NCBI GenBank assembly: GCA_027922465.2
Contig: BQMF02000136.1
Span: forward strand, 248,001-312,000
DNA length: 64,000 bases
Direction: 5' to 3'
Origin: Turritopsis dohrnii
Taxonomy: Eukaryota; Cnidaria; Hydrozoa; Anthoathecata; Oceaniidae
Each line of letters starts with the position of its first letter. Positions within the stretch are counted from its first letter, which is position 1. Below are positions 43,094 through 55,259 of the stretch, one piece after another. The notes under the pieces were generated by a model. That model was given only the letters and a program-made list of their open reading frames with translations, was not told the origin of the DNA and searched no databases. Both the position numbers and the translations under genes were made by a program.

Positions 43094-45595
43094 GTGTTTA
43101 CTACTGCGGATGTTAAAGATGACGATAAGAAGTCTTTCCTGCAAATCTGGGGAGGAGACGAGATGGTTACGCTCTTTGAACATGAAAGGCGGGTAACGGA
43201 TCAGGACACATTTGAGAATGCGGTCAAAAAGATCAAAGACGCAATTGCGTCGCAAGTCAATGAAATATACCCGGTATATAAACTGTTTTGTGAGTTTCCC
43301 CAGGGGAAGCAATCGTTTACCACTTGGTACCCAAAGGTCATGGAGCAGGCTAAAAGATGTAAATTTGAAGAGTACACAGCCGAAAGAGCTGCTCGTGATG
43401 CTATGGTCATACAGACCGAAAACAACAAACTACGGAAGAAGGTGTTGTCAGAAGGTCCGACTTACGGATATTTTGTTAAAGCTGGTTTAGCCATGGAATC
43501 CAGCGACGCCCAGGCGAACAAAATGGGGAAAAGTGAAACTGTCAGCAAAGTACAATACTGGCAGACTCGAAAGAAACCAACACACGGCAATATGCAAAAG
43601 AAAGTACAGCCAATGTCGAATAGTTTATGCGATTTTTGTGGTTACGAAAAGAAGGACGGACACTATCGAGGGAAGTGCCCTGTGAAGGGAAAAATCTGCA
43701 AAGCGTGCAAACGGAAAGGACATTTCGCCCAGTCGAAGGTGTGCCCCAGAAAGGTGAGGCAAATGTCGGATTCAGGAGAGGAGGCAACAGACAGCAGCGA
43801 AGAGGATTTCACCGGTCATGTTGTAGCAGTCAACAAGCTGTCATCCGATTCTCCAGATGATGAAATAGTGCCTGTTATGATTAATGGGCAAAAGATTGGC
43901 ATTCGGGTAGATTCAGGGTGTCGGAAGGTCTTATTGCCGGAAAAGACGTTCCGGAAAGTGCAGAAAAAGAGCACCCTGCGAAATACCAAAGTCCAACTGC
44001 GACCATATGGGATGGACGTTCAGATAGAAGTGGTAGGTAGAGCTCTCGTGCAGATTACCATCATGAGTGGAAATTCGTTAGACCAATGGGTCTATGTCGT
44101 CAAAGGACATAAAGTTGAGGCGTTGTTGGGAGCAGATGCTGCCAAGGCATTGGGGATTTTACATATCGACCCCAATGGAAAAGTGGTATGCACGCTCAAT
44201 GAAAATGGTACGTTTTCAGAGAACAGCAAGGAATACGTGGATCAGCTAGTCCAGGAGAACGAGGCATTATTCCAGGGAATCGGGAGATTTACTGGCGATC
44301 CAGTTGAATTCAATATTGACCCAAGCGTCATTCCGGTTGTCCAGAAGGAAAGACGGGTCCCATTTGGATACCAAAAACGTTAATCAGAACACTTACGATA
44401 TTTGAAAGAACAAGACATTGTTGAAGGTCCACTGGATTCGTCAGTTGCGCACCAGTGGATTTCGAACGTAGTTATTACCGAGAAAAAGGAAGCTGGAAAG
44501 ATAAGAATGAACGTGGACATGCGACACGCCAATTTGGCTATAAGTCCGACACATTTTCTGGTACCAACAGTACAAGAACTTCGTCATCAATTAAATGGAG
44601 CAACAGTAATCAGCAAAATCGACCTCACCCACGCTTTTCACCAGATGGTGTTAGGGGAAAAATCTCGGGCGCTCACCACGTTTTACACCCACGAAGGGTT
44701 GTTCCGCTTTAAACGGTTAGTCATGGGAGCTGGTCCAGCGAGCCAGGAATTCCACAAAAAATTCAGACGCAGACTTCATGGAGTTCCGGGGGTAATCCAG
44801 ATCCAAGATGACGTGATGGTGTATGGCAAAACGCAGGAAGAACACAACATTAATCTTTGGAAGTTGTTTGAACGGTTAACCACACTGGGAGTGACATTGA
44901 GCCCGACCAAATGTCAGTTTAATCTGCCCAAAGTCGCTTGGTTCGGGTTCATTTTTGACAAGGAAGGTATGAAACCGGATCCACAGAAAGTGGAAGCGAT
45001 TCACAACAAAGTTACCCCAAAATCCGTCGCAGAAGTAAAGTCGTTTTTACAGATGTGCCAATACAACCAGGTATTTTTATTTGACACACAACAAACCTAC
45101 AGCGACGTAACCAAATTCGAGTGGACGGATGAATGCGAGAGAGCAGTGCAGACACTTAAAGCAGCTCTCACAAGTGACAAAGTTATGGCGCATTGGTCCC
45201 AGGATCGGGAGACAGAACTAGTAGTGGATCGCGGCCCCGAAGGTCTCGCAGCAACTTTGTACCAGAAGGAACCTGATACCGGATATTGGCGACCAGTTAG
45301 TTATGCCAGCCGAGCACAGGCGAAAGCCGAGCAGCGGTACTCACAGATCGAAGGAGAAAGTTTGGCCCTATACTACGGAATCACGCATCACCGAATGTAC
45401 CTGTACGGATTTCCGTTTGTAGCTGTCACTGACCATCAACCGCTAACAACGTTATACAACAACCCCAAGAAACTGGCCCCAGCCCGCGTGGAAAGGCATA
45501 AAGTCAGGCTGCAGGGGTTTGTTTTTACGTTGCAATACCGCTCCGGAAGTAAAAACCCAGCTGATTTTAATAGCAGACACCCATTGCCACTCTAA
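43094..45595 (+). pseudogene. Ty3/gypsy gag, protease, reverse transcriptase and RNase H, broken by a stop
   Basis: 43094-44380 encodes the late part of Gag with two zinc knuckles (CDFCG...C and CKACKRKGHFAQSKVC), then an aspartic protease with its V-D-S-G active site and LLGADAAKALGI. An in-frame TAA at 44381-44383 separates this from RT, which runs on in the same frame: DIVEGPLDSSVAHQWISNVV, KIRMNVDMRHANLAI, and catalytic QDDVMVYGKTQEEHN. The usual tyrosine of YxDD is isoleucine. RNase H follows (VSYASRAQAKAEQRYSQIEG, VTDHQPL). The N-terminal half of Gag is not recognisable in 42722-43084. The frame ends at 45595 before a frameshift into the integrase. Confidence 0.85.
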
Positions 45596-45603
45596 ACATT
45601 TCT

Positions 45604-46631
45604 AAAGCGGAGGACGACACCGAGATATATGTGAACTCAGTGGTAGATGGAAATCTCCCTGACGCTATTACTTTATCTATGATACAAAACGCCACCAATG
45701 CAGATGAGACACTCGCCAAGCTGAAATTCTGCATTTTGGAGAAAGGACACATTCCACCATGTGCAGAGTTGTCCCCGTACCGTAGAGTGTTTCCCGAACT
45801 ATCGGTGGTGAAGCAAGTAATTTTACGCGGAAATCGTATCGTCATACCGGAGTCACTCCAAGAAGACATTGTTGAACTCGGGCATCTCGGACATCAAGGG
45901 GTAACGAAAGTAAAGAGGTACTTACGCAGCAGAGTATGGTTCCCGAAAATGGATGACGCGATCGAGCGCCATGCTAAAAGCTGTTTACCATGTCTAGCCG
46001 CCACACCAAGCAACGCAGCAGAGCCGACCAAGCCCACAGAGTTGCCAGATCGACCATGGCAGCATGGCAATGGATTTCAAAGGTCCTATTGGTGGGCAGT
46101 ATTATTTTTTTCTGGTCATTGACCATTTTTCCCGTTTTCCTGAAGTCGAAATAGTAGAGTGCAGACACAGTTTTGCCAATGCTGGATCGAATCTTGGGGA
46201 CACATGGCATACCAGACAGAATTATGAGTGACAATGGACCGCCTTTTAATAGCCATGCCATGGAAACGTATGCGAAAAAACGAGGGTTCTTTCATCAGAA
46301 AGTGGAGCTGGAGCATCCTTGTAGCAACGGCCTAGCAGAAAATTTTATGCACATGTTGCGCAAGGTAGCTCTTACGGCAGTAGTAGAGAAGAAGGACCCC
46401 CGGCCCTTACACACGCAAATACCAGTGATGGACAACAAGGAATATGCCACAAAAGACGTTCGTCAATTTGAAAGGGAAAAGAAAACTGCCATGAAACAGT
46501 ATAATGATTCGCGTCGTCACGCCAAGGAAAGTTCGATTAAATTAGGGGATACCGTAATCGTCCAGCAGAAAAAGACCACGACCAAACCTTTTTACGATCC
46601 GTCACCGTACATCGTAACAAGGAAAAAGTGA
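45604..46631 (+). pseudogene. Ty3/gypsy integrase, frameshifted and internally deleted
   Basis: A zinc-binding H-H-C-C segment is visible (LGHLGHQGVTKVKRYL, SCLPCLA). Then comes the start of the catalytic core in another frame (first aspartate region near 46070). IMSDNGPPFNSHAME carries the second aspartate and SNGLAENFMHMLRK the glutamate. The core is split by frameshifts near 46075 and 46150 and shortened after 46360. The C-terminal GDTVIVQQKK segment is also present. It cannot be functional as written. Confidence 0.8.
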
Positions 46632-46634
46632 TCA

Positions 46635-47036
46635 ATGGTAACCGCATCACGTGGGAAAAAGAAAATCACCCGGGATGTGAGCAGGTTCAGGCTAGTCGCG
46701 GAACGACCATTACGCAAACCAGGGTTGTCACAAGCCATTCGCGGATCATCAGATAGTGATGACGAGTATAACACGTTGTTTCGTCATATCCAGGAGGGAG
46801 GAGAGATGACTAATGAAGCAGACAGTGATGGTACGGTGCCGTACGCGGATGAAGGAGAAGAAACCGAAGAGGAGGCGAGGCATGACGCACTAGCGGATCA
46901 ACCAGCCATTCCAGAGGAGAACATAGAAATCCGTGAGGATAGACCGCCCAGATATCCGCGTCGCCAGAGACAGCCGCCGAAATACCTGGGACACTACAAC
47001 ACCAAGTTCGACGAGGAGAGAGGTGATGCGATGTAA
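46635..47036 (+). pseudogene. Ty3/gypsy Pol C-terminal tail
   Basis: The open 133-codon frame continues from the integrase end: basic start, acidic middle, then RPPRYPRRQRQPPKYLG, the proline-arginine tail common at the end of Pol in this Ty3 group. Its stop lies inside the 3' LTR. It is an extension of Pol in another frame rather than a separate gene. Confidence 0.6.
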
Positions 47037-47192
47037 ACAGACTGGGTCACCGAATCAAGGGAGAGTATCAAAGTGACTAACTGAGAGGATAGACGTGATC
47101 TACAAGCGGTTGAGAAGATAACCTTAGTGTTGATATAAAACGTGTGTTTTACTATCCCCCGACTAGTTCCCCCGTAAGCAATAGACACATCA
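47024..47192 (+). repeat. 3' LTR of the Ty3/gypsy element (169 bp)
   Basis: Same length and termini as the LTR at 42528-42696 and preceded by a polypurine tract at 47010-47023. It ends CACATCA and is followed by the TTCAT duplication. Confidence 0.9.
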
Positions 47193-47649
47193 TTCATAAC
47201 GAATATGAAAACAATATCAACACAAGATGAGTAAAGTGTCAATTGGTAATCATGAACACAAGAATGTTAATACTTAAACCGAATATTAAAATTAATCTCA
47301 ACCGAGATCATATTCTCCACTACCAGTCCACGTAGGAGGTTGACGGATTCTCATAGGACGACGTGGAACGTCATCAACACTGTTTGCATTATTGACTAAT
47401 ATTAGGATAAAACTCCTCAGTTATAAAAATAAAGTATATACATTGTTTACACTGTTATTCTGGAGGTCCTGTTTGAGAAAAAAATATAAAATATTTATAA
47501 ATTTTTATATTACATTTAAAAATAGATAAAAGAAAAAAAGAAAAATGAGAAAATGAGAAAATGAGAAATAAAAATGATAATAGGTACAAATGAGTAGGAC
47601 ATGCTACCACATTATCAATTAGACAAATTAAATTAAAGGGGGCTTAACT

Positions 47650-50600
47650 TTGAAGCCTGATTGTTGTAGCGAAGGAAGGCTCAGAAAATTCTGAAAATGT
47701 CTAAAATAAATTTTTTACTTTTTCTTTTAATCTTTTACAATCAGTTTCAGATCTTATATCATGTGGTAAAATGTTGAATTGTTTTACTCCTTGAAAATAA
47801 AAACCTTTTCAACCAGCATCAAGCTTCACTTTTGGTAGTCTGACTAACGCGCCATTATTTCTCGTAGATATTTCTGATTTTACGACATCGAAATAGTTTT
47901 GAAAATTAACACACACATTTCCATTTAGACACTGGTGAACTAATGTTGCAATACGTGTTTTATGTGCAATTTCCACTGACGTACCTAACGGTTCTCCTAC
48001 AAATCTTTCAACTCATGATTCAATTCGCACAATTCGCTCTTTTAGATAATGTGGAATATTACCAAATATAGCAAAAGGGCAGTATGTTAGTATGGGCAGT
48101 ATCATGACTTTATAAATTAACGATGCTGTTTTAGTGTCCAACAATGGTAGAATTTTCTTTAGGAGATTAACGCGAGCTGTCGACTTTTTAACACATTTAT
48201 TGATATGTTCTGCCATATTCAGTGATTCATTTAACGTAAGTCCTAAGTATTTGTAGATTTTTGTGTAGTTTGTTTCGACATCGTTGAGTCAACTTTGAGT
48301 GGTGGTTTTTCTCGTTTTTTATTCAGTCGCATTTTAGTTCCAAATAAAGTCACTTCTGTTTTTCCGCGTTTGGTATTAATTATCATTTCGTTCATTTGAA
48401 ACCATTTTACCACAGGTTTAAATTCATGATTAAGAGTCTGTTCAATTTATATTTATACATCTTTATTTGAATAGAATATGACTGTGTCATCTGCGTACTT
48501 TATGATCTCTGCTTCACGAATTGATGATGTAATGTCGTTTATAAACATAATGAACAGAAGTGGTCCCAAAATAGACCCTTGCAGCACGCTGCAGAAAATT
48601 GGTTGGGGATCGGAAAGTGTGTGATTGTGTGAGACTTTTTGATTACGATGGAAAAGATAATCCGTGATCCATTCTTTTGGTATTCCATTTATCCCAAAAT
48701 CAGGTAGTTTGTTAATAATTCCTCGACGGTGTCAAACGCTTTACTAAGATCGATATAAACCGCACCCGTAAGCATTCCAGTATCCATGGCTTGTCTGATT
48801 TTATCCGTAAACCAAACTGTGGCAAGTTCTGTAGATCGTTGCTTTCGGAAGCCAAATTGACTCGTTGATAATAGATCATTCTTTTCAAGGTGACTAATTA
48901 ACTGATGATGCACACATTTTTCAAGGATTTTGGATACTGCGGGTAAAACACTGATAGGACGATAATTGCCATAGTTGTTACGTGCACCGGATTTATGGAC
49001 TGGTACTACTCTAGCATTTTTGAAATCATCAGGTACTATTCCAGAACTCAGTGAACAGTTAATCACGTGTGCTAAAGGCTTTGCAATAGCATAAGCAGCA
49101 TCTTTTAAAAATAATGATGGAAGTCCCACGGCACATTTACGTTTCAGATTTTTAAGGTGAAACAAAACTTCCCAATCATTAACAGCCTTAAAACTAAAAT
49201 TTGGTTTTTTGAAAGTTAATGTTGATGGGGATGGTTTCCATATAATATTAGCTAGCGGGAAAGCTTTTTGCTTCAACTTATTTGCAATGTCCGAGAAGAA
49301 TGTACAAAAGCTGTTTGCTATATCATTCGGTTTTGATGATGTTTCATTGTCACTTGTGCAGAATGATATTGATGTATTTACAGCGGTAGCATTCTTGGTA
49401 GGAAAAGCTTGCTTGCTTGTTCTTCAAAACTGTTCTGGTCTATCTGATGTCTCTTTAAGTTTGTCGTTGAAGAATGATTTTTTGGTTCATTGAATTTCAT
49501 TTTTAACGAAATTACATTTGTGTTTATATGCATCCCAGTCAGATGATTTGTTAGTTTTCCGGGCTTTCCAATGAAGTTGATCACGATTATTCATTATTTT
49601 TTTAATATCTGCCATCATCCAAGGAGATTTCTTTCCTTTCACCTTTTTTGTTATAAAGGGTGTGTTTTTATCTAGAACACCTTTCAAGATGTTTTTCATA
49701 AGGGACCAATTGCGATTTGGATGGTTCTCTTCATACACAGCAGTCCAATCTTCAGCTAGCAATTCATTGTTTATTGTTTTAACGTCATATTTACGATAAT
49801 CACGACACCGGATAGTTTCATACGGTAACGATAAATTATTAACTTTTCTAACGCAAGCTATAAAATCATGGTCGCTGAGTCCTGCGGGGATAGCGGTTTT
49901 ATAACTAATATTTTGTATGTTGTTTACGTGAATAGAGTCAATTAGTGTCGACGAGTCATTAGTCACGCAAGTTGGTTTACAGAGAATCTGTTTAAAACCA
50001 TTATCTTTAAACATTTCTTTGATAATTTCATGATCATTATTACTTAAATAATTAACATTTAAGTCACCCAATATCAAAGTCTCTTTAGACTCTTTATCAA
50101 TTTTCTATAATGTCTTTTGTAATAATGAGTTGAAATATTTTGACAGATATTTTGATGAATCAGGGGGTTTATACATAGTTCTAAAAAGTATTGGTTTGGT
50201 GTTCCGCAATCTAATTTCTATCCAAATCGATTCAATTTCTTCACATTCTAGGTCTTCTCGTCTGATATAATCAATACCATCTCTAATAGACAACCCTACA
50301 CCTCCACCTTTACCGGATTTACGGTCCGATCTTACATAAGTAAACCCCGATAACATCGAAAACAGCATTATGAAAATGTTTGTTTATATAGACGTTTCTG
50401 ATAAACCAAGTAAATCAAATTTATATGTAAATAAAATATCTTGTATTTCGTCTATTTTTCCGTACAATCCTCGAATATTTTGATGACAAAACTTTAAACC
50501 CTTTTTCTTCATAAGATCTCTAAAATCACTTTGTGTTGTTCTCGTCCCAGGATGTATTTCCACGTCTCCACATAATAATATCATGAGAGACGCAACAGAT

Positions 50601-50760
50601 TTCTTTTTGTAAGTTATGGTAAACTTATTTCTGTGGAACACACTGATTAAATGGCTCTCAACTCCATCATATAAATCATCCAATTCCAAGGTTAAACTAA
50701 TGTCATCAGATGTCGTATAGTAGGCTCTTTAAACCATGAAAATACCAAAAATATAAAACA
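47650..50760 (-). mobile_element. CR1/L2-type LINE, decayed, minus strand
   Basis: Read downwards: 50689-50384 has SLMILLCGDVEIHPG, a leader motif seen in CR1/L2-like LINEs, then FCHQNIRGLYGKIDEI and LLGLSETSI (endonuclease). 50368-50105 gives GKGGGVGLSIRDGIDY. 50077-49487 gives LILGDLNVNYLSNND (G-D-x-N) and AGLSDHDFIACV. 49276-48689 gives VVPVHKSGARNNYGNYRPIS and AVYIDLSKAFDTV (RT motif A). About 48590-48470 gives LQGSILGPLLF and IIKYADDTVIF. The 48216-48013 frame is the C-terminal region. At least five frameshifts or stops interrupt it. Ends are approximate. Confidence 0.8.
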
Positions 50761-50893
50761 ACAACATTACGAACTTAAACACATCCGCTCGATCCGCCAT
50801 CATACACATATCTCATATGTCAACGTTAGGGTTTTCGTTAACATAAACATCATCATCACTGCTTTCATCAGAATGGTTGGCTATATTCCGATT

Positions 50894-53858
50894 TCAATCG
50901 ATAGTAGGAATGTTGTTGTGGATGGTATCATCACCATCATCTTCGCTTTCCTCCTGGTTGTGCGAAATTGGGTCATTTGGCAAGTTGTGAGTTGCTGAAC
51001 GATCGAGAGCGAGATACAGGCGATTTAACGGAACATTGTACTGCCGAGACATGAACTTTTTATTAATTTTTTGAATGCTGGCATCAGAGTTATTAATTGC
51101 AGTAACAACAAATCTATTGCGAACCTTGTTTTTATTACATTCATGTTTAATAAAAACGAGATCACCAACACGAATATCACTTCCTGCAGCAAAAGATTTT
51201 GCATATGCTTTCGACTGAGCACTTGGTTGGTGGTTTTTAAGGCGGATATCTTGCTGTTGACGAGAGAGGACTGCATCATTAACATCAAGCTGTTCTAAAG
51301 AATGTTGGTCTCTTTGAAGAAGAATTTCTTTAGTCGACAAACCACGATTTCTAATACGCGTGTTAAGGGTGTCTAATGCTGACTGAAGTTGTAATATAGT
51401 AACTGGAGTATTGGAATGTCCTGCTTTAAGTAATTCTAGCTCCAACTCTTGAATAGCTTTATCCACAACAGAGTTAGAGTTTTTATTCTTCACATAACCA
51501 AAATCTAAATCAATACCATAGTCTCTCAAAATAGAATCGTGTCTCAATGATTGGAATCCAGTGGATGCATCAATACATCCGTAGAGTGAGGAGCACGAAT
51601 AAATGATGTATTGAGAAGAAGAGCTGTTCTAAGTGAATCTGCGATTTCATCACTTATGAAACTGACAGTCGTGAAAGAGGAATGAACATCTCATACAACA
51701 CATATTTTTTGGCGATTTCGGCAATGTTATTGAGTTTGTACCTTCTAAGCCCTTTATTGAATCTTCAAGTGGCGAAAGAAGGGAAGCATAGCCATGAATA
51801 CATCGGGAAATGGCTTTAAAAGCACCAATGAATGAACGCATTGCAGTACATGTTTTTGGCGGTGTAACGATGGCAAGAGCTGACAATTTGTGTGAACACG
51901 CTGAAAGTGTCCCTGAATTTCACTGCCAACCAAGAATAACAGTTTTCTTTGGAGCAATAACAGTTTTGGTAGCAGAAAGAGTCAAATTATTATCCTTCAT
52001 ACGTTGTAAAATTTGCGACCAGTTATGAATTAGCTCAGGAACTGTATTGGCACCAACAAATAAATCATCAGCAATCATTGCTATAAACCCTTCCTGCAAG
52101 AAGTCACCGAAAACTCTGGCGGTTAATTCTTGAAGATGACGAACCCGGCATCCCCATAGCAGATCGAAGATAAACTCGAATCCCTTTGAAAGGTGTGACA
52201 GTGGCAAGATATGGAATTGATGACTTGGCTAAACGAATCTGGTAAAAACTTTTGGTGAAATCAGATTTTATCAGGTACTTGAATGACGAAATCTTGCGAA
52301 GAACATCATCACATGATATATTAGCAGTTGGAAGAATACGTGCATATTGACCAAGGTTGTTGAAAGCGGTTACAAAACGAAATCCACCTGACGGCTTTCT
52401 TACAAGAAAACTTGGAGATACGAATTTCACTTGTACTCCAACGTCCTCTGGCTTAGCAAGAACACTTAAATCTTCAAGTTTATCAGCTTCAACTTGTAAC
52501 TGTTGAAGGTTTCAGTTGTTGTATAATGGCAGCTTTCCTTTGCGTGGTGGTGGTTCGACTGGTCCAATATTTATGTTGGCCCGAATATTACCACTGTGGT
52601 CGTTGTAACAACCGAACGCTGGGGAAAACATGTTGTCAAACTTTTTATTAATGTCGATAAACTGTTTACGTTCTTGAACACTCATTGTCCATCTGGATCT
52701 AATACAATGTTATTGGAAAAACAGGAAGTCAACGCTTGATGTGAAGCTTTCTTTTCAAGCGATGGCAATAATGGATTTGTGTTTGATGGAATTAACATTT
52801 CTGACGGTACAAGGACACGGTGAATTTGGGCGATGTGCTGTGATTTAGACAAAGGAATTGGTTTGTCACTAAGGTTGGGTATTCGGACGGATCCCTGTAT
52901 GACACGTGAAATGGTTGGTAATGGCCAGTTGCCAGCTAGTGGTGATTCAACGCGAGGTTCTATAGATACTTCACCATCAAATGTTGTAAGCTCGTCAGCA
53001 TGTATGTCAATAAACTCTCCAGGCATGACCACCTTAGCAGTATCATTTCTTAGTATAAGTGAGTTCTTTTGGTGGCGATGAAAAGCAAGAAAGAATGGAT
53101 GTGTCACACTCTACTTTGTTGACAGACGGTGTCAGCTCACTATTTTGTAAATCATAGAATAGAACAGCTTTTGATGTGGGATTGATGTTGAGTGGACTGA
53201 TGTTGGCTTCCTTTACTGGGCTTCGAATTCATTGAACGGAAACTACGTTGCTTGAATGATGAGCGAGTATAATGAATCTGGATGTCCTCTTGTGCTGTAA
53301 TTTCGGCTTGAGAGAATCCATTGACTGTGAAAGAAGGGGCTGAATGTCCTTGAGTGTTTTAGTCTGTAAATCATGAGCAAATACTCTTGAAACATATGCA
53401 GGAAGTCGTTGATTGATTAAGGATAACCACATATATACAGCCAGTCTTTCAGTGGTTGGAGACATAACCTCATCCTCCATCGGTTGCTCACCATCATGCT
53501 GTAAACCAGAAGCTACGGTTAACAAATTATCCTCTAGATGTGCAACAATACGTTGGTAAAAAGTTTCACGTTCTTCGTCCTTACACTTCATAGTATGTAG
53601 TGAGAGGAAATTAACTTTGGATTGGGAAAAACTGTAATGCTTTCTAATCTGTTGCCAAATCCAAGCTAAACTTATGCTGCGTTTTATAATGTCATTACGT
53701 AATAAGGATGGTGCAAACTGTGCAATAAGCCCTAACTGATTAAACATTTTGGACAAAAAGCAGCAGCGGCAGAACGTGGTAGCATGTTCGGTTTGCCAGT
53801 GTATCCTAACGTATCCTTGCCTGACTGTCTGAGACGGGTGAACTTTTTTTTTGAGCAA
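50894..53858 (-). mobile_element. Second Ty3/gypsy-like element, decayed, minus strand
   Basis: Segments in order: 53858-53229 carries a Gag-like region (HYSFSQSKVNFLSLHTMKCK, VYMWLSLINQRLPAYVSRVF). 53107-52682 is a spacer/protease-RT lead (PIPLSKSQHIAQIHRVLVP). 52430-52104 is RT (MKFVSPSFLVRKPSGGFRFV, IKSDFTKSFYQIRLA). 52207-51920 has IADDLFVGA, the catalytic DD. 51886-51650 has CTAMRSFIGAFKAISRCIHG, the RT-RNase H link. 51547-50894 is the integrase C-terminal part (RVGDLVFIKHECNKNKVRNR). RNase H and the integrase catalytic core are deleted. No LTRs are recognised, and the 5' side is replaced by a Helitron piece near 53735. Confidence 0.75.
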
Positions 53859-54323
53859 TCAAAATGTTTAAAAACCAATAGGTAAAAAAAAAGGGTTACA
53901 GGGAACAAAATATTTTTTTGCTTTTCTTTTAATGATTTAATTTCTTTTTTTAATTGTTATGCGCTTCAGATCGAACATTTTTTTATTCACTTTATTCATT
54001 TAGCACGTGCCTTTTTTTCTCTCCTCCTGTGTGATCTTTTTAAGAAGAGAAACCATTTCCCCCTTACGTTTGATAGCACCCATGTTAGAGCGCGTAACTT
54101 TTTTAAAACAAAACCTAATAAAAAGTTGAAGTTTTCTCTCTCTACGTTTTGAGTGTATTGTTATACTGATAAAAGATTGGTTTTACCAGAGTTTCTGACT
54201 TTGAATCTGCTTCTGGTTGAACACAAGTTGTATGAACCGTTTATAAGGAAATTTGACGTTTATTGATACAGTGATACAGAGCAGGTGGACATGGGCGGCG
54301 AGCGACGCTGCCTTGGCGCCTAG
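53735..54323 (+). mobile_element. Helitron unit A, 5'-truncated copy
   Basis: Starts in the middle of unit A (ttaaacattttggacaaaaa) and runs collinear with 30865-31451. It ends GCTGCCTTGGCGCCTAG at 54323 followed by T. The first half of the unit is missing, and a Ty3 Gag fragment overlaps its left edge. Confidence 0.65.
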
Positions 54324-54627
54324 TTCTAAATGAAAGCTCCAAGTTTAAAACTGGGTTTGAAGATATAGGGGAGTCAATTTAATGTTTTTATTCCTTCAAG
54401 CCTTTGGCCTTGAAGTCTTTAAGTCGGCGAAGGGCCAGCGGTAATCACCCAGTTTTGTAGTCATCTGGGTTATGACGGTTGATGGCCGAGTATGGAGTGA
54501 TTGTATTTTCAGCACCGTTTTTAAGTCTGAGGATCACAAGGATTGTTGCGTTGAAAAAACGAGGAATCACAACGAAAATTTAACCGATCATAACTTAGTA
54601 TACTAAGTGCTTTATACTTTACACATA

Positions 54628-54900
54628 CAGGCCTGGTCAGGAAAGGCACACGTCCAAACACGAAATGGCAAGTGTTTGTCGGCACGCCCTTTAGACCAAT
54701 TATCACACGTCTAAGATGTTCTTTAATTTCATTGAATAACACGAAAGGAGTCCTACTGGTGCCACTTCCGTTTTCATATTCTTTCGTTAGATGAAGAAAT
54801 GAATTCCTATAAGAAAGGAAATTTCAAAATTACCTTAGCAATGGTGATCGTTCCCCCTAGCAACAGAATATTTGGTGAATAATGGCCTAATATACCTAAG
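54628..54900. repeat. CAGGCCTGG terminus with hAT-like internal repeat
   Basis: CAGGCCTGGTCAGGAAAGGC at 54628 is a relative of the CAGGCCTGGTCGTAAGA terminus at 34315. It is followed by the inverted form of the internal repeat shared with 18730-18900 and 41345-41520 (accttagcaatggtgatcgt). The far terminus is not identified. Confidence 0.5.
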
Positions 54901-55259
54901 TTATCTTGTCAATTGAATACACTTAGTTGAGGATGTTTTGTTTCATATAAATAGAGGAGTGTGATTTTAATTCTCTTCCCCCTTCCCAGTTTGAATATTA
55001 TACGCAAAAAAAGATTGGGATTGTGTTTATTGGCAACATGAGCTGTGGTCGTATCTATGTTTTTTTGTTGCATTATGTTTAAATTGATCCGAGGAATTCC
55101 AAGGAAGGAGAAAAAATACAGAAAAATAAGTTGTAAATGACCTTCACTTTACATCAATACACAAGCAGAATAATACTAGTATAGTGTAACTGTGTTTATT
55201 ATTATAGATTTACTTAATTGATTTCTTCAAGTCTTGATAGAAGTAAGAAAAGAAAGAAA

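Larger units (their letters stand above)
42528..47192 (+). mobile_element. Full-length but defective Ty3/gypsy LTR retrotransposon
   Basis: Two 169 bp LTRs bracket the element, flanked by TTCAT on both sides (42523-42527 and 47193-47197), a 5 bp target duplication. After the 5' LTR a candidate primer-binding site starts TGGCGAGGAG at 42699. A purine run, acgaggagagagg, lies directly before the 3' LTR. Gag, protease, RT, RNase H and integrase follow in that order, as in Ty3/gypsy. It is disabled by an in-frame stop, frameshifts and an integrase deletion. The LTRs differ at only three positions, so insertion is recent on an evolutionary scale. Confidence 0.9.

Noticed and set aside
49209..49493. 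Plus-strand frame over the minus-strand LINE
   Set aside because: It mirrors the LINE coding region in antisense; no independent support.
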